The notes under the pieces are model-generated. The model had not been told where the DNA came from, did not search any database, and saw only the letters and a program-made list of their open reading frames with translations. From NCBI RefSeq assembly GCF_011758805.1, contig NZ_JAANOW010000005.1, positions 62,001 to 126,000 on the forward strand: 64,000 nucleotides of DNA, in the 5' to 3' direction. Source of the DNA: Mycolicibacterium fluoranthenivorans. GTDB taxonomy: Bacteria > Actinomycetota > Actinomycetes > Mycobacteriales > Mycobacteriaceae. The position numbers were made by a program, and so were the translations under genes. Shown in pieces: positions 1-8,027 of the stretch (positions are counted from its first letter, which is position 1; each line of letters opens with the position of its first letter).

Positions 1-740
1 TCGGTGCCGCCGTACAGGATCATGTCCTGCAGGTAGGTGGTGTAGTCGCCGACGTTCTTGAAGTTCGGCACGTTCAGTAGCGCCCAGATACGTGATGCGT
101 TGGTGGTGTTCAGATTCCGGTTGTCAGAAGCGTGTACGTAGAGGGTGGATCCGTTCTGCCACCACGACCCCACCGTCGCTTCAACAGTGGCGATGCTGGT
201 CATCTTCGTCAACCGAACCCCCGGCGCACCAGCCACCATGTCGATAACTTCGGACACGCTGGTGCGTGTCGTCTCATAGGTGTTGGTCTGCCCAGACGAC
301 AGCGTGTAAGTCAGTACCTCATGAGTGGTGATATACGGCAGACCAGTGCCGCCGTCATACCCGATGACGTTGATGTTCTTGCCTTGGGTGACACCGTTGA
401 ATCCCTTACTGCGGTAGTAAGGGTTGGTGTATCCGTAGCCTTTCACCATCACCGTGCCGACATCGGACTTGGCCATAGCCGTGTACAGGTTCTGCAGCGC
501 CGCCCCAGCCGACAGTCCGTTGTTTGCGTCGGAGCCGGACACGATATCGACGTAGTAGGTCACACCCGATCCGTACTTACGGGCCGTCGGATCGAAGGTG
601 GTCGATGGTGTTCCGTACTGGTCAATGAACAGTTTCCCTGCCAGCGGGGAGGTGGTCCAGGAGAACCCTGGCGGGGTCGACAGGGGCGCTTTTACAGGGC
701 CCATTGCGCGGGAGGGGGCGGGTGGATCAAGCACTCCCAT
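1..740 (-). CDS. Tail spike or tail fibre protein, beta-helix type (partial, 3' end missing)
   Basis: The frame starts at ATG 740, directly after the TGA of the preceding gene, and runs open through position 1, giving at least 246 residues. Residues about 64-77 read VDIVSGSDANNGLS, the pattern that opens right-handed beta-helix (pectin-lyase-like) domains of tail spikes and polysaccharide-binding proteins. This is followed by the short beta-rich repeats expected of such a fold. As the last visible gene of the tail operon it is probably a distal receptor-binding or glycan-degrading tail protein. The catalytic part, if there is one, lies outside the window. Confidence 0.8.
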   Translation of the reverse strand, partial: MGVLDPPAPSRAMGPVKAPLSTPPGFSWTTSPLAGKLFIDQYGTPSTTFDPTARKYGSGVTYYVDIVSGSDANNGLSAGAALQNLYTAMAKSDVGTVMVKGYGYTNPYYRSKGFNGVTQGKNINVIGYDGGTGLPYITTHEVLTYTLSSGQTNTYETTRTSVSEVIDMVAGAPGVRLTKMTSIATVEATVGSWWQNGSTLYVHASDNRNLNTTNASRIWALLNVPNFKNVGDYTTYLQDMILYGGT

Positions 741-741
741 G

Positions 742-1431
742 TCAGCTCACCACGATCGCAGGTCGGTTGGTCACTGCACCGGATGAGTCTCTGGTGAGTG
801 CGGGCTGGGTGTAGGTCGTGGTCACGGCAGACAGCACGTGCGTCACCACATAGGAGTCGATCGCGCCGGGAAAGCTGGTCGACTCGGTTCCCGTGAATGT
901 TCCAGTGGCTCCGTCGGGCCAGGAGACGGAGAATCCGGTCGCAGCGCTGGTCGCTGATCGGGTGATGGTTCCGGTGGCGAGCTGGTCTGGATTGGCCGCA
1001 AGGGATAGCAGCACGGCCGCGGCAGCTGCCTTGCCGGCGAGTGCGTTGGTGACTGTGGCCGCAAAGTTCGCGTCGTCACCTAGCGCCGTGGCCAACTCGT
1101 TCAGAGTGTCCAAAGCCCCGGGCGCGCCGTTGATCACGTTGTTCACGGCCGCCGCGATATCGGTGGTTGATACCGCGCCGATCGCCGCCCGGGCGGCGGC
1201 AGGATCACCGGTAAGTACCGTAAGCCCTGTTTCAGTGACTCCATCCAGCTTTGCCGGATCGTCGTCGTAGTCCAGGTCGTTGTAGTGCGTTTCGCCGTCA
1301 CCCGTTTTCTCCCGACCAGTGTCCGTCTCCCGGACACGCTCACCCTGCAGCGGGATGTCGTTCTCCGTGGCCAACGCGGCAGCGGTCTTCTGGTACGGCA
1401 TGATCCGAGCGCGCAGCGGAGTGGCAGTCAT
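742..1431 (-). CDS. Minor tail or tail fibre protein with phage fibre repeat motif
   Basis: 229 residues starting at ATG 1431, which overlaps the TGA of the upstream gene (ATGA), a sign of translational coupling. The centre, roughly residues 100-130, has the pattern ALDTLNELATALGDD followed by NFAATVTNAL. This pattern is common in phage tail fibre proteins, where it forms a helical linker before the C-terminal receptor-facing part. The C-terminal third is rich in Thr and Ser. It probably works with the downstream beta-helix protein at the tail tip. Confidence 0.75.
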   Translation of the reverse strand: MTATPLRARIMPYQKTAAALATENDIPLQGERVRETDTGREKTGDGETHYNDLDYDDDPAKLDGVTETGLTVLTGDPAAARAAIGAVSTTDIAAAVNNVINGAPGALDTLNELATALGDDANFAATVTNALAGKAAAAAVLLSLAANPDQLATGTITRSATSAATGFSVSWPDGATGTFTGTESTSFPGAIDSYVVTHVLSAVTTTYTQPALTRDSSGAVTNRPAIVVS

Positions 1432-1877
1432 AGCGGTGTCCCGTCGATGATGTACTCGTTGTCCTCCAACGGCGGCAGACTGACGGTCTGAATGACCGTC
1501 GAGAGCTGCAGCGTCGCACCGTCGACCGGCGCATCGAATGGGCCGATCAGGAGTTCCTGCAACGGTCCCGGCACGGGCAGCAGCACCGACGCCGCCCACT
1601 GGATGCCGGTCACCGACAAACCCGGGTCGTTGGCCAACAGTTTCAACGGCGACCCGTCCTTATCGACCAAGGATCCGTCACCGTCGATGGTGGCGTACAC
1701 GGTGTGCGGCGGCCGGTGCGAGTCGCCGCCGAACCGCAGCAGCGACGTCTGAACCAGGTTCGAGGTGAACACCACCCGGGCCTTGGACAAGGCTTGGCGG
1801 GTCAACTCCCCCGCGATCACCGTGCCCGGAATGTCGAAGACGTTCCAGTCCACCGTGAAGCTCGGCAGATCAGTCAC
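1428..1877 (-). CDS. Minor tail protein of unknown role
   Basis: 149 residues. I chose GTG 1877 because AGGAGG at 1884-1889 lies six bases upstream; GTG 1880 is an in-frame alternative but sits too close. The sequence is rich in beta-type residues (DLPSFTVDWNVFDIPG at the start), with no signal peptide or membrane segment. It lies in a run of coupled minor tail genes, which suggests a virion role. I recognise no family. Confidence 0.7.
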   Translation of the reverse strand: MTDLPSFTVDWNVFDIPGTVIAGELTRQALSKARVVFTSNLVQTSLLRFGGDSHRPPHTVYATIDGDGSLVDKDGSPLKLLANDPGLSVTGIQWAASVLLPVPGPLQELLIGPFDAPVDGATLQLSTVIQTVSLPPLEDNEYIIDGTPL

Positions 1878-1887
1878 CACGCACCTC

Positions 1888-2952
1888 CTACAGGTTCTTG
1901 ACGGGCAGTCGCAGGGACCGGGTGTAGGACTCGCCACCCCACGTATCGATGTGGTACTTGATCGTGTAGGAGTCGCCGCCGGCCGAGCCGCCGCCCACCA
2001 TCACCGTGGTATCGATATCGGTGAACCACGAGTCGAGGATGTCCAACCCACCCGCATCGATGCGGGCATCCTTGATCCGATCAAACGTCTTGCCCAGGAA
2101 CGTCTCCCAATTCAACGTCAACGGGGTGATATCGTCCGGGGTTTTCGGATCCGCGGTATCGACGACCTCGGTGTAGGAATCCAAAGGGACGTCGAACACC
2201 TGCCGGCGCAACCCACCCAGACGCGGTTCCCGGTGCGCGATAGCCGGACCGAACCCGACATCGAAGGCCATCGGAGGGCACGACGCGACCGTGTCAGCGG
2301 CATACAGCGGCACCACGATGCCACCCCAATCACCCGACTTCTGCCGGGTCGCGGTGATGTTCTGCGGTGACCCCGTCCCGGCAGAATCGCAGATCCCCAG
2401 GGCGATACCGGTGTTGTCGAGATACCGCTGCTGCGCGCCGCTGAACCCCGCGATACCCGAACGGGTACCGAACACACCCACCAGACGGTCAGCCGGCGAC
2501 GCGGTCGCCGAGATCGTCATCGCCGTACCAGTACCCTGCCCGGTGACCAGCGGGCCGACCGAATCCACCCCGGTGTACGTCGCCGCGCCCACCCGCACGA
2601 ACCGCTTCGACGGCCCACCGCCGCCCACCGCGCCGTAGATGCGCTGCTTCCCGCCAGGCGAGTCGAGCAGCGCGAACACTTCTGTCCACGCCTGCACCGG
2701 CACGGTGCCCCACGGGATGATGCCCAGCGACGTCATCTCGATATCGCCGTACATCACCTTGCGGGACAGATCCCCGAGGTCGAGGTCGACGAGCTTGAAC
2801 GGGCCGAGGGCGAGGTCCGCGGCCGAGAACGCGATCGGCGCGATGATGCAATCACCAGGGTTGGTGACCAGATCGAACGCGGCACCTACGTGTGTGTCGA
2901 GTTCTTCGCCGTCGAGTGCGCCGAGTCCCTTGACGCCGAACCCGACTGCCAT
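1888..2952 (-). CDS. Minor tail protein of unknown role
   Basis: 354 residues, starting at ATG 2952, which overlaps the preceding stop by one base. The protein has a Gly and Thr rich middle section and mostly beta-type composition, typical of mycobacteriophage tail-tip proteins that follow the tape measure gene. No catalytic motif, signal peptide or membrane segment is visible. Its place five genes after the tape measure supports a baseplate or tail-tip role by inference only. Confidence 0.75.
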   Translation of the reverse strand: MAVGFGVKGLGALDGEELDTHVGAAFDLVTNPGDCIIAPIAFSAADLALGPFKLVDLDLGDLSRKVMYGDIEMTSLGIIPWGTVPVQAWTEVFALLDSPGGKQRIYGAVGGGGPSKRFVRVGAATYTGVDSVGPLVTGQGTGTAMTISATASPADRLVGVFGTRSGIAGFSGAQQRYLDNTGIALGICDSAGTGSPQNITATRQKSGDWGGIVVPLYAADTVASCPPMAFDVGFGPAIAHREPRLGGLRRQVFDVPLDSYTEVVDTADPKTPDDITPLTLNWETFLGKTFDRIKDARIDAGGLDILDSWFTDIDTTVMVGGGSAGGDSYTIKYHIDTWGGESYTRSLRLPVKNL

Positions 2953-3335
2953 TAGCGGTCCACTGCCTTCGCGTACACCGGCGCCGACACGATGGTCAGG
3001 GTGTCACCGGTGTAGATGTGCTTGACCTCCGAGAACTGGCGCACCATGCGGCACGTCCCGCCGGTCAACGCCGTCCAGAAGCTCACCCCCCACACGTCCT
3101 CGATCGTCGCGATGCCGTCGAATGAGAACGGCGAAGCGAGGTCGTAGAGGCCGTTCGCGTCCGGGGTGCCATAGGTCGAGGCGATCCGGTCGGTGTAGGC
3201 CGATGGGTGCATGGTGCCGTCGAACGGGGTGCCGATGTGCAGTTTGGCGTGGGTGATCGTGGACAGGATCGCCGAGATACCCAGGATGCACGAGGAGAGG
3301 GTGAATCCGGAGTAGAGGTCTTCTTCGGTGTCCAT
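2952..3335 (-). CDS. Conserved phage protein of unknown function in the tail module
   Basis: 127 residues. Its stop shares one base with the next start. N-terminal residues read MDTEEDLYSGFTLSSCI and the body is mixed hydrophobic without a clear transmembrane helix. It lies between two very small paralogous genes and a larger minor tail gene. I do not recognise it; a structural or chaperone role is inferred only from position. Confidence 0.65.
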   Translation of the reverse strand: MDTEEDLYSGFTLSSCILGISAILSTITHAKLHIGTPFDGTMHPSAYTDRIASTYGTPDANGLYDLASPFSFDGIATIEDVWGVSFWTALTGGTCRMVRQFSEVKHIYTGDTLTIVSAPVYAKAVDR

Positions 3336-3337
3336 GA

Positions 3338-3544
3338 TCAGCCCTCACTTCCTGTTGCCGCGTCTTGGATTTCGATGTCCGACCAGCCGGCAACTTCCGC
3401 AGCGCTCGCGTTGCGCGCCCCCGCGTTGGAGGTCGCGACCAGCCACGCCATGTTGGCCAATGGGCCTTCTTCGGGGAATTGGGTTCTGATCGCGATCGCC
3501 TTCGAAACTGGGTCGCGTTTCAGGGAATTCGGTGCATAGGCCAT
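3338..3544 (-). CDS. Small tail-module protein, paralogue of the gene at 3561-3755
   Basis: 68 residues. It aligns along its length with the neighbouring 64-residue protein: both start M-x-YA, share K-K/R-DP-x-S near residue 10, a central WLV-x-T segment (MAWLVATSNAG against KSWLVVTISDG) and a W-S/T-D pair near the end. The pair therefore looks like an old tandem duplication. Function unknown; possibly small tail-tip adaptors. Confidence 0.7.
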   Translation of the reverse strand: MAYAPNSLKRDPVSKAIAIRTQFPEEGPLANMAWLVATSNAGARNASAAEVAGWSDIEIQDAATGSEG

Positions 3545-3560
3545 GTCAGCTCTCCTCTTG

Positions 3561-3755
3561 TCAGGGGGTCTCTTCGGGGACAGTGGTGGTGGTCATGTCG
3601 GTCCAGGACTCGACGTCCTCGTCGGCGACGTAGTGGGTCTTGCCGTCGCTGATGGTCACGACCAGCCACGATTTCGCTGGATCGGACATCCCGGTCTTGA
3701 GCGCGACGAACCCGGAGTCGGGGTCCTTCTTGACGTCGTTCACTGCGTAGTTCAC
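3561..3755 (-). CDS. Small tail-module protein, paralogue of the gene at 3338-3544
   Basis: 64 residues starting at ATG 3755, overlapping the stop of the large minor tail gene by four bases (ATGA). It shares the YA-N, K-K-DP-S and SWLV-x-T landmarks with its downstream neighbour, so the two are paralogues. Predicted soluble; the C-terminus is Thr and acid rich. No known family recognised. Confidence 0.7.
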   Translation of the reverse strand: MNYAVNDVKKDPDSGFVALKTGMSDPAKSWLVVTISDGKTHYVADEDVESWTDMTTTTVPEETP

Positions 3756-5605
3756 GGATTCGCTCCCATGATTTCGAAGTACGTTTTGGTGCCGGTCGCT
3801 TCACCGGTGAAGACCGTGGAGTTGGCGGCGTTGGCGTTGTAGCCGAGCTGGATGTAGTCCCCGGCCTGCAGGTAGACCGGCACCGATGCGTACGCAGCGT
3901 CGGGAGATCGGGTTTGAAGGGTGCCGTTGAAGGTGCTGCCGCCGCCGGTGATGGTGCCGGTGACGTCGTAGGCGATCGGCCGCAGTGTCTCGCCGGCGTA
4001 CTTCTCCAACGCGCCGTTCTTGAATAGGGCCATGCTCAGCGGATACGGCGCCATGCCGGTCTGTGAGGTGATGCCGGCCGTCTTGACGGTCATCGCCACC
4101 TGGAAGGTGACGATGTACCAGTCGTCTCGTGAGACCGTGAACTTGCCTGTCACTAGATCGACAGTGATGTCAGATGTCTTCTGCGCCTCAACTCCAAAGG
4201 TGTTGTCTGGCAGTATGTTCGCCCCGGATGCCGCTGCGATGTTGGCGGTCGAGGTGCGGTACATCTTCGCGCCCGATCCCTTGTAGGCGATCGGGGCGTA
4301 GTCCGACATCAGGACGCCGGCCAAGAAGAACGAGTTCCGGATGGCGTCGGTCTGCCACGGCAGCCCCGGATTCCACGTCTTGGTCTTGGTCTCCATCGTC
4401 ACGAAGGCGTGGAAGTCGCCCGCCACAGCCCTGTTCGCGGCGTCAACGTAGGTCGGTTGAGCGGCGCCGTTGAGGACGATCTGATACTGATTGCCAATAT
4501 TGCGGACCTCGGCGCGCATACCGCTGGACATCGGAGTGGTGATAGTCCCGTTGCCGCCGAATGCCGTGTACGTGCGGATGCCGCCGCTGGTGGTGAAATA
4601 TCCCAGCTCCACACCCGTCGGAACGATCGACAGATACAGGCCGCGGGTGGCCGCCGGGCCGATGTCGTCGCAGTGGAAGTGCAGTCTCGTCGCCGCCTCG
4701 GTGTCGGAGTTTCCGCCGGCGATGATGACGGAGAGGGACTGGTCGTCCGTCTCGTAGATGTGACCGCAGCCCGCATAGAAGGTCGAGTTGGTGGCGGCGC
4801 CGGCCTTGATGCCCATCGTCGGGATCGTGCCGATCAGCCGAATGCACAGGTCCCCCGACGTCGGTCCGGTCGTCGGCCAATCAGTCGCGTTCAGCGCTGC
4901 CCCGTCGGCGCCGGTAAACGTCATGTCGAACACCGCTCCGTCGTGCGCGGAGTCGAGATCTTTGGCCAGCGCGGCGACCGCGAGCTGCGCGGCGTACGCC
5001 GACGCTTCGGCGCGCTGGGCGGCCTGGGCCACCTCGATCGACTGTGCAGCCACCGTCGACACGGTGTTCCCCGACGACGAACCACCGAACGCCGACGCGA
5101 GCGCGTCCAGGAAGTTCTGCAGCCCAGCAAGACTGATACCCGCGTTGGCCAGCGCCGTGGACGCGTTGGATACGGCGGCGTTAATGAAGTCACCGACGTC
5201 ATCGATGATCGATCCGCCAACTTTCCCGATCAGGGAACCGATCTGCGCGATCGCGTGACCGGCGTTGGTTACCGCGGTGTTGGCGTTCGCGAGCGCGGCG
5301 TTGATGAAATCGCCGACATCGTCGATGATGCTGCCGCCCACTTTCCAGATGAGCGTGCCGATCTGGGTGAGCGCGTTGACCGCGTTGGTCGCCGCGCCGC
5401 TGAGCGCCGACATCACCATCGACCAGCCCTGCTTCAGCACACCGGCGGGGTTCTTCCACACGCTGCCCGCCGGGAACTTCTGTGCCTTGAGGATCGCAAC
5501 GACGTTCACCTGGGTGCGGCTCGGCAACTCCGATATGCCGGTGTCTGAGACGCCGAACTGGGCATCGGGATTCATCCCGTCCGGCCCGTTGGGCATCACG
5601 CCCAT
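3752..5605 (-). CDS. Large minor tail protein with internal 40-residue repeat
   Basis: 617 residues, starting at ATG 5605, which shares its A with the TGA of the upstream gene. Residues about 85-160 contain two copies, spaced 40 residues apart, of a helical unit with core KVGGSIIDDVGDFINAA. This is followed by an Ala-rich probable coiled coil around residues 180-220. The remaining about 390 residues are beta-rich and resemble carbohydrate-binding or lectin-like tail proteins (a C1q or concanavalin-like fold is possible but not provable here). Proteins of this layout, helical stalk then beta domain, are usual among mycobacteriophage minor tail proteins. Confidence 0.8.
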   Translation of the reverse strand: MGVMPNGPDGMNPDAQFGVSDTGISELPSRTQVNVVAILKAQKFPAGSVWKNPAGVLKQGWSMVMSALSGAATNAVNALTQIGTLIWKVGGSIIDDVGDFINAALANANTAVTNAGHAIAQIGSLIGKVGGSIIDDVGDFINAAVSNASTALANAGISLAGLQNFLDALASAFGGSSSGNTVSTVAAQSIEVAQAAQRAEASAYAAQLAVAALAKDLDSAHDGAVFDMTFTGADGAALNATDWPTTGPTSGDLCIRLIGTIPTMGIKAGAATNSTFYAGCGHIYETDDQSLSVIIAGGNSDTEAATRLHFHCDDIGPAATRGLYLSIVPTGVELGYFTTSGGIRTYTAFGGNGTITTPMSSGMRAEVRNIGNQYQIVLNGAAQPTYVDAANRAVAGDFHAFVTMETKTKTWNPGLPWQTDAIRNSFFLAGVLMSDYAPIAYKGSGAKMYRTSTANIAAASGANILPDNTFGVEAQKTSDITVDLVTGKFTVSRDDWYIVTFQVAMTVKTAGITSQTGMAPYPLSMALFKNGALEKYAGETLRPIAYDVTGTITGGGSTFNGTLQTRSPDAAYASVPVYLQAGDYIQLGYNANAANSTVFTGEATGTKTYFEIMGANP

Positions 5606-6198
5606 CAGGAATCGTCCTCCGTGGCGAAGTCTTCAGGCTTGATCGCCGCGGCGGTCTGCTTCATGGCCTGGCTGTCGGCGCGAATCGGGGGGGCCAGCTC
5701 GGCGGCCAGCGCGCGCACCTTGCTCATGTCGCCGGACGCGGCCGCGTCGGTAGCGGACTGGATTCGGTCCGCCAGACCAGACAACTTCGGGGCCCGGTTT
5801 TCGAGCTTGCGAATCAGGCCGACGACGTTGGCCCGTGCGAGTAGCCCTTGCCCGGCCTCGTCGAGCTCCGGGTGCGCCCGGACACCGAGCGCATACAGTT
5901 CCGGCGCCAGCGCGACCGGCAGCGGCGGCGGCAACACGAGCAGGGCGATGGACAGCGCCCCGGCCTGCTGCACGTCCATCGGAGGATCCGGGGCGGTGAT
6001 GTCGATCTTCTCCGCCCGCTGCGGCGCCCAATTCCCGTCAGCCTCGGTCCCCATACTGACCAGCCGCTTGGTCGCCAATTCTGGATGCACACGCAGGCCG
6101 GCCGCGGCGAGCTTCGGGGCGAGCATCTTGCGCCCGGGAGGGGCCACCACCCACAGCACCTTCTCCAGCGCCGAGATCTCAGCAGCTGTGGCGGTCAC
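5605..6198 (-). CDS. Tail-module protein with internal duplication
   Basis: 197 residues. Two segments resemble each other: LAPKLAAAGLRVHPELA near residue 26 and LAPELYALGVRAHPELD near residue 97, suggesting that two related domains make up the first two thirds. The C-terminal third is helical and Ala rich. It overlaps its upstream neighbour by four bases and its downstream neighbour by one. It is probably a tail-associated structural or assembly protein; no catalytic motif is seen. Confidence 0.7.
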   Translation of the reverse strand: MTATAAEISALEKVLWVVAPPGRKMLAPKLAAAGLRVHPELATKRLVSMGTEADGNWAPQRAEKIDITAPDPPMDVQQAGALSIALLVLPPPLPVALAPELYALGVRAHPELDEAGQGLLARANVVGLIRKLENRAPKLSGLADRIQSATDAAASGDMSKVRALAAELAPPIRADSQAMKQTAAAIKPEDFATEDDS

Positions 6199-7154
6199 GC
6201 CGCATCCCGCGCGGTGACCGATGCAACCTGGATACCGCGCGTGGCCGACGGTGTCCCCCGGTAGAAGCTGAATCCGACGTGCCGGTAACCGAATCCGTGC
6301 GGCACGATCTTCGTGTCGTCGGTCCAGGTACTGATCGGGTCCAGCGAGGTGCCCTTGTACACCGACACGGTGCGCACCGAATCGATGTAGACGATGCGGT
6401 AGTACTCGAGGTTGACCACGGTGTTGGCGATCACCGGTGCGCGGTCAACGATGGTCATCGGCGCGGTCAGGGTGCCGATGTGCAGTTTGCGTGCCGCGCT
6501 GGCGCCGGTTTCGAACTTCACCGCGCAGCCCATCTCAAAGTTGATGTCGGCGCCGAAGTTGACCGACGTCCAAGACGGCGACGATGTCGAGACGTTGAGC
6601 AGGGTGACGCCGATCTCGATGCCGTCGGTGCTGAATTCGCGGATGTAACGCACCGCGCTCTTCTGAGCCCCGGGCCCGCCCATCATGGCGTAGGGCAGAT
6701 CGTCGTCGGAGTTGTCGCTGATCTGGATGCGGCCGTACACGGGCTTCCACCAGTTGCCGGCCGCAGTGCGTTGCAGGTTGTCGGTGATGGTCAGCGGGAC
6801 AACGTCGGCCTGCGCCGGCGGGGTCGTATAGGTGACTTCCTTGCGGATGACCTTCCCGTGCCGGATCGAGAACGGGCCTTCCTTGGTTTCCAGGTAGATG
6901 GTGAAATTCGCGCCGGCCGGGACCTTGTCCATCTGTGCTGGGCTGCCCACAAACTCAAGGCGATCGGGGAACACTCGGCCGTCGAACTTCAGCAGGTCCG
7001 CGCCCTTGGTGTCGGTGAATACGATCCGTGTGGTCGAGCGGTCCGGCCAACGCTCCAGTCCGCTGGTGTGCGGGATCAGGTACGGCTGGTCGCCTGGTTC
7101 GGGCTTCCAGACGCTGCCGCGGGATAGCACTACAGCCGAGTAGAGTGATTCCAC
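6195..7154 (-). CDS. Minor tail protein, beta-rich
   Basis: 319 residues starting at GTG 7154, with a GAGAGGGGG ribosome binding site about six bases upstream. The N-terminal 110 residues look like one beta domain (WKPEPGDQPYLIPHTS and onward) and the rest like a jelly-roll or lectin-type domain. It is the first tail gene after the plus-strand HNH insertion, so its transcription from the late operon must pass antisense through that gene. Confidence 0.75.
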   Translation of the reverse strand: MESLYSAVVLSRGSVWKPEPGDQPYLIPHTSGLERWPDRSTTRIVFTDTKGADLLKFDGRVFPDRLEFVGSPAQMDKVPAGANFTIYLETKEGPFSIRHGKVIRKEVTYTTPPAQADVVPLTITDNLQRTAAGNWWKPVYGRIQISDNSDDDLPYAMMGGPGAQKSAVRYIREFSTDGIEIGVTLLNVSTSSPSWTSVNFGADINFEMGCAVKFETGASAARKLHIGTLTAPMTIVDRAPVIANTVVNLEYYRIVYIDSVRTVSVYKGTSLDPISTWTDDTKIVPHGFGYRHVGFSFYRGTPSATRGIQVASVTARDAA

Positions 7155-7173
7155 CGCAGCCCCCTCTCATGTC

Positions 7174-7198
7174 GGTAGCAATGGGTAGGATTGCTACC
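7174..7198 (+). promoter_or_regulatory. Hairpin over the ribosome binding site of the HNH gene
   Basis: GGTAGCAAT (7174-7182) and ATTGCTACC (7190-7198) form a perfect nine-base inverted repeat with loop GGGTAGG. The purine-rich TAGGA at 7186-7190 lies in the loop and at the stem base, and the ATG follows at 7200. In RNA the hairpin would hide the ribosome binding site. Hairpins that repress translation of homing endonuclease genes are known from T4-type phages; that it acts this way here is inference. Confidence 0.6.
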
Positions 7199-7199
7199 C

Positions 7200-8018
7200 A
7201 TGACGGTTTGTTCAGTCCCTGATTGCGAGCGGAAAGTTCTCGCGAAGACGATGTGCGCAGCGCACTATCAGCGTTCTCGCACAGGCCAACCACTGGACGC
7301 TCCGCTCCGTAGCTACACACGCGGCGGAACCTGCTCGGTCGACGGATGTGTCCAACCACTTGACGGTCACGGCCTCTGTAGTCGACATCGACAGCGTCAA
7401 GCCCGTGGCGTTCCCCTCGACGGCGACAACCGGCGTCGACTAGAACGCGGTTGCTCAGTCGATGGCTGCGAGCGAGATCACGCTGCTAACGGCCTGTGCC
7501 AATCGCACTGGCGCCGCAACAAGAAAGGGCAGGACATCAGCGCGCCGATCGTTCCCAAACTCATCACCGATGACCTGCTAGCACGGCTGCGGACATACGC
7601 TCCGACCGGCGCACCCGATGAGTGCTGGGAATGGACCCGGGCACTCAACAAGGGATACGGAGCAATGTCGGTGCCCGGCTCACGTATGCGTCAGGCTCAC
7701 GTCATCGCCTGGGAGCTGCACCATGAGATAGAACTTCCCGACGGTCTGGTAGTCCGCCACGCCTGCGACAATCCGCCATGCACTAATCCTGCGCACTTGA
7801 TTCTCGGAACCCACGAGGACAACTCCCATGACCGACTGGCCCGAGGCGCCGATGCCTATAACGGAACGGGTTTTCGCCATCGGACCCAGGCTGAGGTCAC
7901 CTCAATGCGCGCCCTTCACACTGCCGGGATGAACATGACAGAGATATCGCGGCAGTTTCAATGTTCCCGAACTACTGCGATGAGGATCGTCAAAGGTATT
8001 TCATTCCAAGGTATTTGA
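7200..8018 (+). CDS. HNH homing-type endonuclease with three N-terminal zinc fingers
   Basis: 272 residues from ATG 7200; an in-frame TTG at 7191 is unlikely because it lies inside the hairpin. The first 100 residues contain three repeats of a short Cys/His finger (C-x4-C, then C-x2-H), for example CSVPDCERKV and CSVDGCVQPL. The middle carries the HNH_3-type core: DECWEWTR, then VVRHACDNPPCTNPAHL. The C-terminus is a helix-turn-helix (EISRQFQCSRTTAMRIVKG) like those of intron or intein-free homing nucleases. It is the only plus-strand gene inside the late operon, so it appears to be a selfish insertion between two tail genes. Confidence 0.92.
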   Translation: MTVCSVPDCERKVLAKTMCAAHYQRSRTGQPLDAPLRSYTRGGTCSVDGCVQPLDGHGLCSRHRQRQARGVPLDGDNRRRLERGCSVDGCERDHAANGLCQSHWRRNKKGQDISAPIVPKLITDDLLARLRTYAPTGAPDECWEWTRALNKGYGAMSVPGSRMRQAHVIAWELHHEIELPDGLVVRHACDNPPCTNPAHLILGTHEDNSHDRLARGADAYNGTGFRHRTQAEVTSMRALHTAGMNMTEISRQFQCSRTTAMRIVKGISFQGI

Positions 8019-8027
8019 CCTTGGAAC

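Noticed and set aside
5160..5400. Apparent DNA direct repeat as a recombination site
   Set aside because: The 120-base periodicity matches the 40-residue protein repeat and differs mainly at third codon positions, so it is explained by the protein.
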